A stretch of DNA of 64,000 bases from Endozoicomonas sp. NE40 (GTDB lineage Bacteria > Pseudomonadota > Gammaproteobacteria > Pseudomonadales > Endozoicomonadaceae). The notes below the pieces were generated by a model, which worked only from the letters and a program-made list of their open reading frames with translations, made no database searches and was not told the DNA's origin. How positions within the stretch are numbered: position 1 is the first letter of the stretch; the number at the start of each line of letters is the position of its first letter. The position numbers and the translations under genes are program-made. Where the stretch lies: contig NZ_JBEWTB010000002.1 of assembly GCF_040549045.1 (NCBI RefSeq), positions 899,501 to 963,500 on the forward strand, written 5' to 3'. This document shows positions 53,191 to 62,463 of the stretch, one piece after another.

Positions 53191-53910
53191 GTGTCCAGAA
53201 GCTTTCAGTTCGACCAGATCGGTGTCATCCACTCCTGTTACCGGCAGAAGTTTGGTATTCCCCGCCAGCCCGGCATCGTCACCGCCGCCGAGGCTGAACT
53301 GGAACTGTTGCCACCTTACAACCAAGAAAACCTGGTACGGGGGCTGGAAGGTTTTTCGCACCTGTGGGTACATTTTATTTTTCATGAAACCATGGACGAA
53401 GGCTGGCGCCCCACCATTCGCCCACCCCGTCTGGGTGGCAAACAGCGCATGGGCGTTTTCGCCACTCGTTCGACGCACCGTCCAAACCCGGCAGGTCTTT
53501 CGGTAGTTCGCTTAAAAGGCATTCAGTCTGGCAATGGTAAGCTGATCCTTAAACTCGCAGAAGCCGATCTGCTGGATGGCACGCCGGTCATTGATATAAA
53601 GCCTTATCTGCCTTATGCAGACGCCCTGCCTGAAGCCAGAGGTGGTTTTGCACCACTGCCAGCGGTTATGGCAGAAGTAGAGTTCACAGAAAAGGCCATG
53701 ACCAAATGTCTGAACTACGAACAGAAAACCGGTCGACAGCTGGTACTGCTTATTCAGCAGGTTCTCGGGCAAGACCCTCGCCCGGCTTATCTGCGTGAAA
53801 CCACCGGGCGACGGCATGGCTCGGCACTATGGGATGTCAACGTGGTCTGGGAATCCAGAGGTGACCACTTTCTGGTCACCGACCTGGAAGCTTATACAAG
53901 CCATCCGTAG
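53191..53910 (+). CDS. trmO: tRNA (N6-threonylcarbamoyladenosine(37)-N6)-methyltransferase
   Basis: A 239-residue TrmO/TsaA (YaeB) protein that methylates t6A37 of tRNA(Thr) using SAM. Diagnostic segments are FDQIGVIHSCYRQKFGIPRQ near the N-terminus, LEGFSHLWVHFIFH (about 50), GVFATRSTHRPNPAGLSVVRL (about 90; first 20 residues are the SAM site) and DIKPYLPYADALP (about 132). GTG at 53191 gives the expected N-terminus. The last 35 bp overlap the 3' end of the convergent gene at 53876, an antisense tail overlap. Confidence 0.92.
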   Translation: MSRSFQFDQIGVIHSCYRQKFGIPRQPGIVTAAEAELELLPPYNQENLVRGLEGFSHLWVHFIFHETMDEGWRPTIRPPRLGGKQRMGVFATRSTHRPNPAGLSVVRLKGIQSGNGKLILKLAEADLLDGTPVIDIKPYLPYADALPEARGGFAPLPAVMAEVEFTEKAMTKCLNYEQKTGRQLVLLIQQVLGQDPRPAYLRETTGRRHGSALWDVNVVWESRGDHFLVTDLEAYTSHP

Positions 53911-55648
53911 CTGCTCTGGTGCTACCGGCAACATAGTGATCAATGACCAGTCTCTGGTCAGCCTGAACCAGTGTCCGGATTGGGGCCCGGGGGGCAGAAG
54001 CATCCGTCATCATATCGGCGATCTTTTTTGTGAATAAAACTGAGGCCGGTCCGGCATAGTTCACAGCAACATGGAGAAAAATGCCTTTGGTTGCAGAGTT
54101 GCTGGCAAACAGCTCAGGGTAAACGAGATAAGACTGAAGCATCTCAACACCGGGAACCGCCCTGATTTTACCACCAATAATACTTCCTGCAGAAAGGGCA
54201 GCATCTTTTACCTGATCTGGTACTGATAAAACCCTGCCTAGCAGGTTTGTTGCAGGTGCAAACCCCGGTATATAAGCTTTACCGTAGGGAATAAGGTAGT
54301 TGATTATCTGGCCCACGTAAGGGGAGGCTACTGCCCCCCCAGCCATTACCCCCATGGTCAAAGCAGCCTTGCTAATTTGACTCTGAAACCATTCTTCCAT
54401 TTCTTGTATTCGCTGACTACTGGACAGCATGTAACCTGTGGCTGAAGAACTCATCTGTTTCAGATATTCATCAAAAAAAACGTTTGTTACCGCACCGGGG
54501 GTATCCACCAGTGCCATAGACACAGAAACCAGACCATCCTGCAACAGAGGCAGCATTTGAGAATCACGCCAGAAATATTGCTCATTGATGTTTCTTATAA
54601 AACTTCGGGTTCTTCCTGCGGAGGTAATGGTAATTTTCACCAGCATGACATGCAGGCCATCACTCTTGCCAGCCAGTGCGTAAGCACTACCCAGAGCGCC
54701 AAAACCACCCCAGGCATCGGTAACCGCTTTGCTACCAGGCTGACGAATGGTGCCATCAGCAGGCGACAGTTTTTCCCCTATTGGCTGAAAAACAGCTTGC
54801 CCAATGCAGTCTATGGTGTTTCCAGAAAACGATGAGAGCCAGAAAGTGGCATAGCGTCCTGCCAGTGAAAGCTCCCCCATAGGTGTTAACAGTCTTTGTA
54901 TCAGGGGAAAAGCTGATGCCTGCATAGCGGCTGCTGAACAGGTTGCCTGAGCCGGTGAAAAACCACGATTCGCGAAAAACTGCTTAAGGTCACGCCCTGC
55001 CTTTAGCTGCACTGATAACATACTGTAAGCATGCAGATAAGAGAACGCGCCTCCATCCTTAAAGTTATTTAATCCATTTCCTGCGGCCTTATCAATACCC
55101 CCGGAAAAAGCCACTACCATTCCGTGATAGCCCAGAGTTTCAAGCAGGGACTGAACCCTGACATAAGGAGAACGCCCCGGTTTATGCAGTGTGGTCAGGC
55201 AGATCAATTTGCCCTCATTACCCGGCGAGCGAATAACCCGTTTTCTGGTCAGAGGGGTTTCCAGCCTTTCACTGTCAAATTCAGTGCGCCCCATAGCGTT
55301 AATGGAGGCCAGATCCAGATACAGGCCGTGATGGGTGTAATCAAATCCCTCCTCAGTGGCGGTGTTGCCGGGGCGGATCGGGTTGTACTCCTGGCTATCC
55401 CAGTAATCGTTCTTTAACTGCGGAGGAGCAACCAGATAAACGGTTGCAGTAGCATCAGGGCCAACCAGAACACAGTTTGTACCATCATCTTTAATCGTAC
55501 CGTCAGGCTGGATCTCAATAACAGGGTGCTGTTCATCAGGGACTGCCGGCCAGGTGGAATTGAGTGGTTCGACGCTCGACTCTGCACTACCGGGAAATAG
55601 AAAACCCGCTAGCAGGCTACCCAATAACAAAGAAAAGAACTGTCGCAT
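53876..55648 (-). CDS. Large exported protein of unknown function
   Basis: A 590-residue protein with a clear signal peptide (MRQFFSLLLGSLLAGFLFPGSA). The N-terminal part (about 25-130) is polar and beta-like. About 170-330 contains Gly/Ala-rich helices with a lone CSAA (residue about 235) and GNTIDCIGQ. A hydrophobic, glycine-rich stretch (about 430-455, LTMGVMAGGAVASPYVGQIINYLIPYG, split here at its ends) and a second at about 495-510 (AALSAGSIIGGK) could insert into a membrane. No enzyme or adhesin motif is recognised. It may be a periplasmic, outer-membrane or secreted protein. The 3' end overlaps trmO by 35 bp on the opposite strand. It stands alone. Confidence 0.7.
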   Translation of the reverse strand: MRQFFSLLLGSLLAGFLFPGSAESSVEPLNSTWPAVPDEQHPVIEIQPDGTIKDDGTNCVLVGPDATATVYLVAPPQLKNDYWDSQEYNPIRPGNTATEEGFDYTHHGLYLDLASINAMGRTEFDSERLETPLTRKRVIRSPGNEGKLICLTTLHKPGRSPYVRVQSLLETLGYHGMVVAFSGGIDKAAGNGLNNFKDGGAFSYLHAYSMLSVQLKAGRDLKQFFANRGFSPAQATCSAAAMQASAFPLIQRLLTPMGELSLAGRYATFWLSSFSGNTIDCIGQAVFQPIGEKLSPADGTIRQPGSKAVTDAWGGFGALGSAYALAGKSDGLHVMLVKITITSAGRTRSFIRNINEQYFWRDSQMLPLLQDGLVSVSMALVDTPGAVTNVFFDEYLKQMSSSATGYMLSSSQRIQEMEEWFQSQISKAALTMGVMAGGAVASPYVGQIINYLIPYGKAYIPGFAPATNLLGRVLSVPDQVKDAALSAGSIIGGKIRAVPGVEMLQSYLVYPELFASNSATKGIFLHVAVNYAGPASVLFTKKIADMMTDASAPRAPIRTLVQADQRLVIDHYVAGSTRAATDGLYKLPGR

Positions 55649-55969
55649 ATTATCTTCGGGCTCTAATAACTGAATGCTAAGAATAGACAGTTAGCTTAAA
55701 GAACGCAGACAATTATCAATTTATTTTTTTAGCACAATATGAACTTAAAGGAAGCATTCTGAATTTGCCCAACTATTTATTTCTGAACAGAAGTATCATT
55801 TTCATCCTTTCAAAGCCTTACGTATACCTCCCACAGGATTCCATCGGAGACTGCAGCTTCAGGGACAAAATATAGAAACCCTGCCCTGTCTCCCCCCTGA
55901 GAACATCATCACCAGAGGCATTTCCTATACTCCTGAGATATCCAAAAAAAACGATGAAGTAGGGAATTA
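55649..55969. other. Intergenic region without a recognised gene
   Basis: A 321-bp AT-rich gap between divergent genes for an exported protein and a lipoprotein. Nothing beyond presumed promoters was seen. Confidence 0.4.
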
Positions 55970-56542
55970 ATGATGGAGACCCCGTTCAGATATAAAATCG
56001 CTGTTTTGCTTCTGGTATGCGCTACCCTCTCTGCCTGCTCCACTGGTCAACAAATGGGACACGGTATTGTTTTACGGGAAGAGTTGCTGGCTCCCGTTGA
56101 CCGGACCGACGAAGCGAAAACCGGAGCATTAAGCGGCGCTACCCTTGGTTCAATCATTGGAGGCATCAGCGGCGCAGCTGCCGGTGCAGGCTGTGCTGCT
56201 GTAACCTTTGGCCTTTGTGCGCCGGCTATTCCCGGGCTGGTTGCCTATGGCGCAGTTGCAGGTGGGGGGATAGGTGGCGCATCAGGGGCTCTTCTGGGCT
56301 ATGGGTATGGAACCAGTCGTCAGGGTAATGGACTCCATCATTACACTGTAGCTCCCTGTTCCGAAAAGAACGCGCCCATTGATTTAAGGCAATACAGTCC
56401 AAAGCTGATGCCACCCGGAACTCTTGTACTTATCCATAAGAAGGAAGAACAGAAAGGCCCTGTTTACAGTATTGCGCCGATAAACCCCAAAGAGCTTCAT
56501 AAATACCCTGCTCATGAGTGTCCGTCGCTGCCTTCCGAATAA
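55970..56542 (+). CDS. Glycine-zipper lipoprotein
   Basis: A 190-residue predicted lipoprotein. The N-terminal signal ends in the lipobox LSAC (Cys about 23). Residues about 45-110 form a long Gly/Ala zipper (GALSGATLGSIIGGISGAAAG, taken as 20-residue steps; GAVAGGGIGGASGALLGYGYG) of the kind found in SlyB/Rcp-type envelope lipoproteins and likely membrane-interacting. The C-terminal part (about 120-190) is polar with two Cys (APCSEKN; HECPS) that may pair. Adjacent ATGs at 55970 and 55973 are both possible, and AGGG lies upstream. The role is unknown, probably envelope-related. Confidence 0.72.
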   Translation: MMETPFRYKIAVLLLVCATLSACSTGQQMGHGIVLREELLAPVDRTDEAKTGALSGATLGSIIGGISGAAAGAGCAAVTFGLCAPAIPGLVAYGAVAGGGIGGASGALLGYGYGTSRQGNGLHHYTVAPCSEKNAPIDLRQYSPKLMPPGTLVLIHKKEEQKGPVYSIAPINPKELHKYPAHECPSLPSE

Positions 56543-56643
56543 GCCAGCCTTCACATTGTTAAACCGGTATAATCTTTTCTGGAAAAAAACCACCAGCAAT
56601 GAAAATACTGGTTGTCTGATAATGTCTGATGACGGAATGCTGA

Positions 56644-56895
56644 ATGATTATACCTTATAAGGAAATTGAACCCGATACACTCAACAACCTGATTGAAGAG
56701 TTTGTCACCCGCGATGGCACCGACAATGGCTACGATCAGCCTCTGGAACAAAAAGTAGGAAGTATCCTGAAACAACTGAAGCAAGGAGAAGTAGTGATTG
56801 TTTTTGATCCGAATCTGGACAGTGTTAATATAGTGCCGAGAAATACGGTCACCACGACGGATATCGACAGTGACTATATAATAAGCGAAACATGA
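56644..56895 (+). CDS. YheU-family protein (UPF0270)
   Basis: An 83-residue cytosolic protein with the YheU pattern: MIIPYKEIEPDTLNNLIEEF, FVTRDGTDNG, LEQKVGSILKQLKQGEVVIVFD and a C-terminal VNIVPR. Length is slightly above the usual 72-75 residues. The molecular function is not established for the family. A palindromic repeat element begins 4 bp after its stop. Confidence 0.85.
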   Translation: MIIPYKEIEPDTLNNLIEEFVTRDGTDNGYDQPLEQKVGSILKQLKQGEVVIVFDPNLDSVNIVPRNTVTTTDIDSDYIISET

Positions 56896-56898
56896 CCT

Positions 56899-57005
56899 GT
56901 AGGTTGGGACGAACGAAGTGACTCCCAACACGGGAACCCAATGATGCTGACCGTGTTGGGTATTACCCTGAAGGGCATAAACACGTTCCGCTCGACCCAA
57001 CCTAC
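56899..57005. repeat. Palindromic intergenic repeat element (REP/MITE-like)
   Basis: A 107-bp element bounded by the terminal inverted repeat GTAGGTTGGG/CCCAACCTAC, with an inner 10-bp inverted repeat CCCAACACGG (56924-56933) / CCGTGTTGGG (56951-56960). GTAGGTTGGG-type palindromes are a common class of dispersed bacterial intergenic repeats. It fills the space between convergent genes and may act as their terminator. No transposase is present. Confidence 0.65.
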
Positions 57006-57036
57006 GTAACGGCTCCTTCCCTGAGCTCTATACCAA

Positions 57037-58488
57037 TCAAAGCGGAAAGCGAGTCAGTTCAGCACCATTCAGCATCAGCAAACCATCTTCCAGAGCCATT
57101 TTCAGGGTTCTGCTTTCCTGCCAGACCGCTTTTGCCTGTTGCATGCTGTTCAGGCATTGCATCTGCTGACCAGAATCCCCGAACTGCAGGCAGGAAGCTG
57201 TGAGAAAGTCACCACTGTTCACCATGGTCTGACACATAGCGCTGTATAACACGGCTTCTGCTGGCTGTCCGCCATGCTCATGAACCATCTGCTGAGGAAT
57301 GTACTCACAGCCCCAGTCCAGCAGTTCATCGGACAGATGAACAGAAGCAGACACAGCCAGCGACTGCATCGCGGCACTAGTCATCAGGCTTTCTTCCACC
57401 TGTGTCTGAGGTGGATTATCCAGCAGCTGCTCTACAAAGACTTTGGTTTTTTCCGTACCTGCCAGATCAAAGGCAAAGGCAAACCGCCCTTTGCTGGTCT
57501 GCACAGAGACTTCATCAACAGCAATACGTGGCTGAGAACTCATCAGATCCAGCAGCCACTGACTGGCATCGTCAACCGACATGGCCTGTTCAGCATCGCC
57601 GCGCCCCAGCAGATCAGGAATACGCTCAAGCAGATTCCGGTCAAGATTTTCTACGCTGGAGCGGATGCTTACTCCTTCAATCAGGTTATCCAACCCCTGT
57701 TCGGACAACAGCGGAACGGTGACCGGCCCCGTACTCATGACCATATGACTGCTCATCTGGTCATTGTCGGTTGTCTGCCCACCTTCAGCCTGAAAGTTAT
57801 CCACAACCAGCAACACGTCTGAAGAAACAGAAGGCATAGAGTAAGACACTTCCGGAGCAGTCATCGACCAGCTCTGTTCACGGGTACTGAATTCCACCAG
57901 CGGGGAATTCATCGCCATGCGAAACAGGGGTTCGCTGTTTTCATGCACCGTCCAGACCAGAGGTTCCATATCCACAGCAACGGTTCCGGAGCGCCGGCTT
58001 GTCAGTTGTCCCTGTGCCGGATCAACCTGCAAGGTCAGCACCGGCCCCGGGTCCAGGGGCAATTCAATGCCTTCTGTCGTCAGTCTTGCGGAGACGGAAC
58101 CGTTCAGGTTCATGGAGCCACTGATGGTTCCCGGCATGGTAAAACGAACGCCCTGCTCATAAGCGTGATAGTTGACGTCCAGATCACCAGAGATCATGCC
58201 CGGCGCAGAAAAGAGACTGCCATGATCCAGTGTGCCGGTCAGTTCCAGTGCCTGACCGTTAAGCTTGCGCAGCCCCGTCCCCTGCAGTGTCAGCTCCAGA
58301 TCCGTACTGCCATAACCTCGGCTGACGGACAGGTTTTCAACACGATAGTCGTGCTGCTCTGCCAGATCGACCAGATCATTCTTCAGGCGGCCTTCAAGAA
58401 TAAAGCCATTCAGCGCAGGCATGCCCAGCACAGCCAGACCTGCCAGTCCGGCGATACCGGATATCCATATTTTTTTAGTCTTCGTCAT
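57037..58488 (-). CDS. DUF945 (YdgA-like) family protein
   Basis: A 483-residue protein with an N-terminal hydrophobic anchor (IWISGIAGLAGLAVLGMPALNGF) and a long beta-rich periplasmic part. The early ENLSVSRGYGSTDLELTLQG segment and the GTLDHGSLF segment match the DUF945/YdgA pattern. In E. coli YdgA is an inner-membrane-anchored periplasmic protein of unclear function. The C-terminal 80 residues contain several Cys (CEYIPQQM, MCQTM, SCLQFGDS, QCLNS) that could form disulfides. It follows the transglycosylase-like gene by 16 bp and is probably in the same operon as ligA. Confidence 0.75.
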   Translation of the reverse strand: MTKTKKIWISGIAGLAGLAVLGMPALNGFILEGRLKNDLVDLAEQHDYRVENLSVSRGYGSTDLELTLQGTGLRKLNGQALELTGTLDHGSLFSAPGMISGDLDVNYHAYEQGVRFTMPGTISGSMNLNGSVSARLTTEGIELPLDPGPVLTLQVDPAQGQLTSRRSGTVAVDMEPLVWTVHENSEPLFRMAMNSPLVEFSTREQSWSMTAPEVSYSMPSVSSDVLLVVDNFQAEGGQTTDNDQMSSHMVMSTGPVTVPLLSEQGLDNLIEGVSIRSSVENLDRNLLERIPDLLGRGDAEQAMSVDDASQWLLDLMSSQPRIAVDEVSVQTSKGRFAFAFDLAGTEKTKVFVEQLLDNPPQTQVEESLMTSAAMQSLAVSASVHLSDELLDWGCEYIPQQMVHEHGGQPAEAVLYSAMCQTMVNSGDFLTASCLQFGDSGQQMQCLNSMQQAKAVWQESRTLKMALEDGLLMLNGAELTRFPL

Positions 58489-58504
58489 CGGTTTTACTTC
58501 TTAC

Positions 58505-59086
58505 TTATAATCTGCAGCGTCGCAGTTGCTCGCCATAATTACTGGCCCGACTCTTCACACGTTGTGCCGTATTCATCAGCCATGGCTTACTCTTGTAGGT
58601 ACCACGGCGATAACCACCCCAACCTTCGTGATAGTTGAGATACAACTGGTCAGCCCGCCAAAGGGACACTCCGTTTACACGACGGGTTTTGTTGGTATAC
58701 CAGCCAATAAAATCAATTGCGTCGGCAAAGTTGTCGCGGCTCTTGAACCAGCCACCGGTTTCATCCAGGTATTCCTGCCATGTGCCGTCCTGAGCCTGTG
58801 CATAACCATAAGCTGAAGATTTACGCGGTAACGGAATAAACAGGAAGTAAGGACGGGGCGGCCTGACATTGTGCCTGAAGCTGGACTCCTGAAACATGAT
58901 CGCCATCTGGATCTGTACAGGTGTCCCCCATTTCTTCTGGGATCTTTTTGCAGCCCGGTACCAGCTGGGCTTTTCCTTAAAGATGCTGCACAGGTTGTGT
59001 GCGTCAGAAGGCGGCGCAGTACTGCCACACCCGGTCAGCAGCAGGCTGATCGTCACGACCAGCCCCCCCAGTATTTTTTGTATCAT
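58505..59086 (-). CDS. Lytic transglycosylase-like lipoprotein
   Basis: A 193-residue predicted lipoprotein (lipobox LTGC, Cys 20). The SLT-like fold shows the candidate catalytic Glu in MAIMFQESSFRHN (about 65-77), the YGYAQAQDGTWQEYLD segment (about 92-107) and the LYLNYHEGWGGY aromatic groove (about 145-156). It would cleave peptidoglycan glycan strands from the outer-membrane side. It is shorter than MltC/Slt70 and closer to the small YjbJ/EtgA-size class. The start overlaps the ligA stop by 4 bp (ATGA-type), so the two are translationally coupled. Confidence 0.8.
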   Translation of the reverse strand: MIQKILGGLVVTISLLLTGCGSTAPPSDAHNLCSIFKEKPSWYRAAKRSQKKWGTPVQIQMAIMFQESSFRHNVRPPRPYFLFIPLPRKSSAYGYAQAQDGTWQEYLDETGGWFKSRDNFADAIDFIGWYTNKTRRVNGVSLWRADQLYLNYHEGWGGYRRGTYKSKPWLMNTAQRVKSRASNYGEQLRRCRL

Positions 59087-61137
59087 TCAACGCCCCAGTC
59101 CGCTTTCAGTGCTATGAAATCGTCTTCGGAGATCACTTTAACCCCCAGGTTCTGCGCTTTAGTTAATTTCGATCCCGCTTTTTCCCCCGCCAGCAGTACT
59201 GTTGTTTTTGCTGACACAGACCCGGATACCTTCGCGCCCAGCTGTTGCAGAATCTCTTTTCCCTGATCTCTGGTCATGGAATGCAGAGAGCCGGTCAACA
59301 CCCAGGTTTCCCCGGCAAGCGGCCGGGCAACGTCTTCGGTAGGTGCTTCAATGGCTGGCCAGTGAACCCCCTGTTCCAGCAGTTCTGCAATCACTTCCCG
59401 GTTATGGGGCTGACGGAAAAACTTCTCGATGTGCGACGCCACCACCGGGCCAACATCATCAACGGTTTGCAGGTCATCAACACAGGCTGAACGAATCGCT
59501 TCCAGCGCTTTATAATGACTGACCAGACTGCGTGCCGTCGCTTCTCCCACTTCCCGAATACCCAGCGCATAAATAAAACGGGCAAGCGTTGTCGTACGAC
59601 TGCGATCCAGGGCATTGATCAGGTTGGTGGCTGATTTTTTACCCATACGCTCCAGGCCAGACACCTGCTCTACTGTCAGCTTGTAAAGGTCGGCAATGGT
59701 ATTAATCAGACCTTTTGCCACCAGCTGATCCACCAGTTTATCGCCCAGTCCTTCAATATCCAGCGCCTTGCGGGACGCGTAATGCTTAATGGCTTCCTTA
59801 CGCTGTGCGGAACAGTACAAACCACCGGAACAGCGTGCAGCGGCTTCACCTTCATCCTGCTCGATTTCAGAATCACATACCGGACAGGTGTCCGGCATAA
59901 CAATATCTCGCAGCTGATCGTCTGAAGGGCGGCGGGAATGAACAACACCCACCACTTTGGGGATAACATCACCCGCCCGATGTACAATGACTGTGTCGCC
60001 AATTTTCAGGTCAAGGCGGATAATTTCATCCATATTGTGCAACGTGGCATTGCTGACAGTGACGCCACCGACAAACACAGGCTCCAGTCTGGCGACAGGC
60101 GTGACCGCACCGGTACGCCCCACCTGAAACTCAACGTCTTTCAGCTGGGTCATCTCTTCCTGGGCAGGAAACTTGCGGGCAATCGCCCAGCGTGGCGCGC
60201 GGGCCACAAAGCCCAGCTGTTCCTGCAGAGCCAGATCATTCACCTTGTAGACAATGCCGTCTATTTCGTAAGGTAAACCCTGTCGTTTGTCTGCCAGCTG
60301 TTCATAGTAATCTTCACAGGCTTTAATACCGGTGACGACCTGCATTTCCGGGTTAATGCGCAGCCCCCACTGACTGAACTGTTCCAGAATGTCGGCGTGC
60401 TTATCAGGCAGGCTGCCGCCTTCAACAAACCCTGCGCTGTAACAGTACATATCCAGAGGACGACGTGCTGTCACCCTGGAATCCAGCTGTCTCAGGCTAC
60501 CCGCAGCCGCATTACGGGGGTTCACAAAAACTTTTTCCTCTCTGGCACGAGCGCGGGCATTCATCTTTTCAAAACCGGCTTTGGGCATAAAGATTTCACC
60601 GCGCACTTCCAGTCGTTCAGGCCAGCCTTTCCCCATAAGTTTCAGCGGTATGGATGAGATAGTTCGAACATTCTGGGTGATGTCTTCCCCGGTGGTACCG
60701 TCACCACGGGTAGCACCACGAACCAGTACGCCCTTCTCGTACAGCAAACTGACGGCAATACCATCCAGCTTGGGTTCACAGGCGTATTCGATATCAGCCG
60801 TAACGTTCAGACGCTCTTTTACACGACGGTTAAAGTCCTGCAGGTCGACTTCATCGAAGGCGTTATCCAGCGACAGCATCGGCAGCTCATGACGTACCTG
60901 GCCAAACTCTTTCAGGGGGGCAGCACCGACTCGCTGAGTAGGAGAGTCTCCGGTGGTCAATTCCGGATGGTCGGTTTCCAGCTGTTTCAGCCGTTGCAGT
61001 AACTGGTCGTAAGCGGCATCACTGATCTGTGGATCATCCAGCACATAGTAGCGGTGGTTGTGGTGGTTAATTTGCTGACGCAGGTCCTGAATTTCCTGCT
61101 CAACAGCTTCCTGAGAGAATAGATTTAGGTCAGTCAT
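59083..61137 (-). CDS. ligA: NAD+-dependent DNA ligase
   Basis: A 684-residue NAD+-dependent DNA ligase sealing nicks in replication and repair. Domain Ia is at 1-70 (HNHRYYVLDDPQISDAAYD). The adenylation domain carries the nucleophilic K123 in EPKLDGIAVS, with RGDGTTGEDIT and NPRNAAAGSLRQLD. It is followed by an OB fold (KDVEFQVGRTGAVTPVA), a four-Cys zinc finger (CPVCDSEI; RCSGGLYCSA), helix-hairpin-helix repeats (about 455-590) and a C-terminal BRCT domain (GETWVLTGSLHSMTRDQ onward). Length is typical. The smc-zipA-ligA order is standard for gammaproteobacteria. Confidence 0.97.
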   Translation of the reverse strand: MTDLNLFSQEAVEQEIQDLRQQINHHNHRYYVLDDPQISDAAYDQLLQRLKQLETDHPELTTGDSPTQRVGAAPLKEFGQVRHELPMLSLDNAFDEVDLQDFNRRVKERLNVTADIEYACEPKLDGIAVSLLYEKGVLVRGATRGDGTTGEDITQNVRTISSIPLKLMGKGWPERLEVRGEIFMPKAGFEKMNARARAREEKVFVNPRNAAAGSLRQLDSRVTARRPLDMYCYSAGFVEGGSLPDKHADILEQFSQWGLRINPEMQVVTGIKACEDYYEQLADKRQGLPYEIDGIVYKVNDLALQEQLGFVARAPRWAIARKFPAQEEMTQLKDVEFQVGRTGAVTPVARLEPVFVGGVTVSNATLHNMDEIIRLDLKIGDTVIVHRAGDVIPKVVGVVHSRRPSDDQLRDIVMPDTCPVCDSEIEQDEGEAAARCSGGLYCSAQRKEAIKHYASRKALDIEGLGDKLVDQLVAKGLINTIADLYKLTVEQVSGLERMGKKSATNLINALDRSRTTTLARFIYALGIREVGEATARSLVSHYKALEAIRSACVDDLQTVDDVGPVVASHIEKFFRQPHNREVIAELLEQGVHWPAIEAPTEDVARPLAGETWVLTGSLHSMTRDQGKEILQQLGAKVSGSVSAKTTVLLAGEKAGSKLTKAQNLGVKVISEDDFIALKADWGVE

Positions 61138-61155
61138 GGTCCGGGAGAGTATTAA

Positions 61156-61194
61156 AGCCCCGTCGCTTAACTAACCGTTAACAGCGACGGGGCT
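61156..61194. terminator. Hairpin between zipA and ligA
   Basis: A perfect 12-bp GC-rich stem (AGCCCCGTCGCT with AGCGACGGGGCT, 15-base loop) 23 bp after the zipA stop. T-run is short on either strand. ligA would then need its own promoter, or read-through would supply it. Confidence 0.75.
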
Positions 61195-61216
61195 AATAAG
61201 AGAATTAGTGAGAGCG

Positions 61217-62242
61217 TTAATGAGAAAGCTTGATGGCCAGCTGCTTACGCTCGTAATCACGAATACGCTGGCGACAATGTTCCAGCGTCTGCTGGGTCAT
61301 TACACTCATATTCTCATCCTTGAGTTCACCACCAAGATCCAGTGCCAGCTGTTTTGCAGTTTCTTCCATCTGGGCAAAGGCTTTCTGCGGCGCTTCCGGT
61401 CCGGGCAGACACAGAAACAGGCTGAGAATCGTCGTTTCTGTCGCTTCCATCCGTTCGATATCAAACGTACCCGGTTTCACACCGTTGGCAAGGCTGAACT
61501 GTATATGCCCACTGCCGTCTTTGCTGCTGTAGCGATGAAAAATCGACCGGTCACCAAAGCGCATGCCAGCCGTCAGTACACTTTGCAGCAGGCGGGTACC
61601 GTCAAACAGCTCATTGTTTTTAGCCAGCACGTTAATGACAACCACTTCTTCAATCGCAGGGCGGTCAGACAGTTTTTCCTTGTCCTTCTCCACCTTCCTG
61701 ACAGGTCGTTGCTTAGCCCTTGTCTCCGGAGCGGCAGGCTCAGCCATCGCTGCTACTGAGTTTGCGTCATCCCGGGCTTTATCCTGTGCAGGCTTAATGT
61801 CATCAACCGGTTGCGGCTGATCATCGACAGAAGGGGCAGCAGGCTGGTCAAACCCGGTCTCCACGTTTCCTGTACGACCGCTGGCTAATGGCTCTGACAG
61901 ATCCAGTCCGGGCTCAATGGCTGAGCCGAAGTCCATGCTGTCAAAATCCGGTTCGATACGGTCAAAGCGATTTGACCGGTCTTCCCTGCGTACACGTTTT
62001 GGTGCATCGGACTCAACCGCCTCAGTTTCAGGCAGTTCATCCTGCGCACCAGGGCGACGCGCGCCGCCATTGGGCAGCTCACTGGAAAATGACTCGTCGT
62101 AGCCTTTTACTTCTTCAATTCCAAACGTCAACTCAGAGGCTCGTTTACGAGCCAGACGCATACGGCGGTATCCATCAATAATTACTCCAATAATGACGAT
62201 AACTCCGATTACTATCAGCCACTCTCGTAAACTCATGTCCAT
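61217..62242 (-). CDS. zipA: Cell division protein ZipA
   Basis: A 341-residue division protein that tethers FtsZ polymers to the inner membrane. The N-terminal membrane helix (LIVIGVIVIIGVIIDGYRRM) is followed by a charged and Pro/Ala/Asp-rich linker (about 35-200). The C-terminal FtsZ-binding domain (about 205-335) has VVINVLAKNNELFDGTRLLQ, RFGDRSIFHRY and GVKPGTFD. A second Met, two codons in, is an alternative start. It lies between smc and ligA, as in other gammaproteobacteria. Confidence 0.93.
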   Translation of the reverse strand: MDMSLREWLIVIGVIVIIGVIIDGYRRMRLARKRASELTFGIEEVKGYDESFSSELPNGGARRPGAQDELPETEAVESDAPKRVRREDRSNRFDRIEPDFDSMDFGSAIEPGLDLSEPLASGRTGNVETGFDQPAAPSVDDQPQPVDDIKPAQDKARDDANSVAAMAEPAAPETRAKQRPVRKVEKDKEKLSDRPAIEEVVVINVLAKNNELFDGTRLLQSVLTAGMRFGDRSIFHRYSSKDGSGHIQFSLANGVKPGTFDIERMEATETTILSLFLCLPGPEAPQKAFAQMEETAKQLALDLGGELKDENMSVMTQQTLEHCRQRIRDYERKQLAIKLSH

Positions 62243-62423
62243 GCCATCCGTCTTACCGCACTTTCCGGTTGCTCAGTGCTTACTACCTGACTCCCGAACC
62301 GGAAAAATAAGGTGTATTTCATTCAATGGTACATCAAAAATACATGAATCGGACTACCCCGAAAGCAATACACGACCATGTTTTTATACTACATTACTGC
62401 TATGTTAATGCTACATCGCTACT

Positions 62424-62463
62424 AAATAGCTACTAATAAATAGCTACTAATAAATAGCTACTA
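62424..62463. repeat. 13-14-bp tandem repeats at the 3' end of smc
   Basis: Three near-identical units of the type TAAATAGCTACTA lie just beyond the smc stop codon, the last one providing the stop itself (minus strand TAG). Each unit repeats the TAG stop. Confidence 0.7.
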
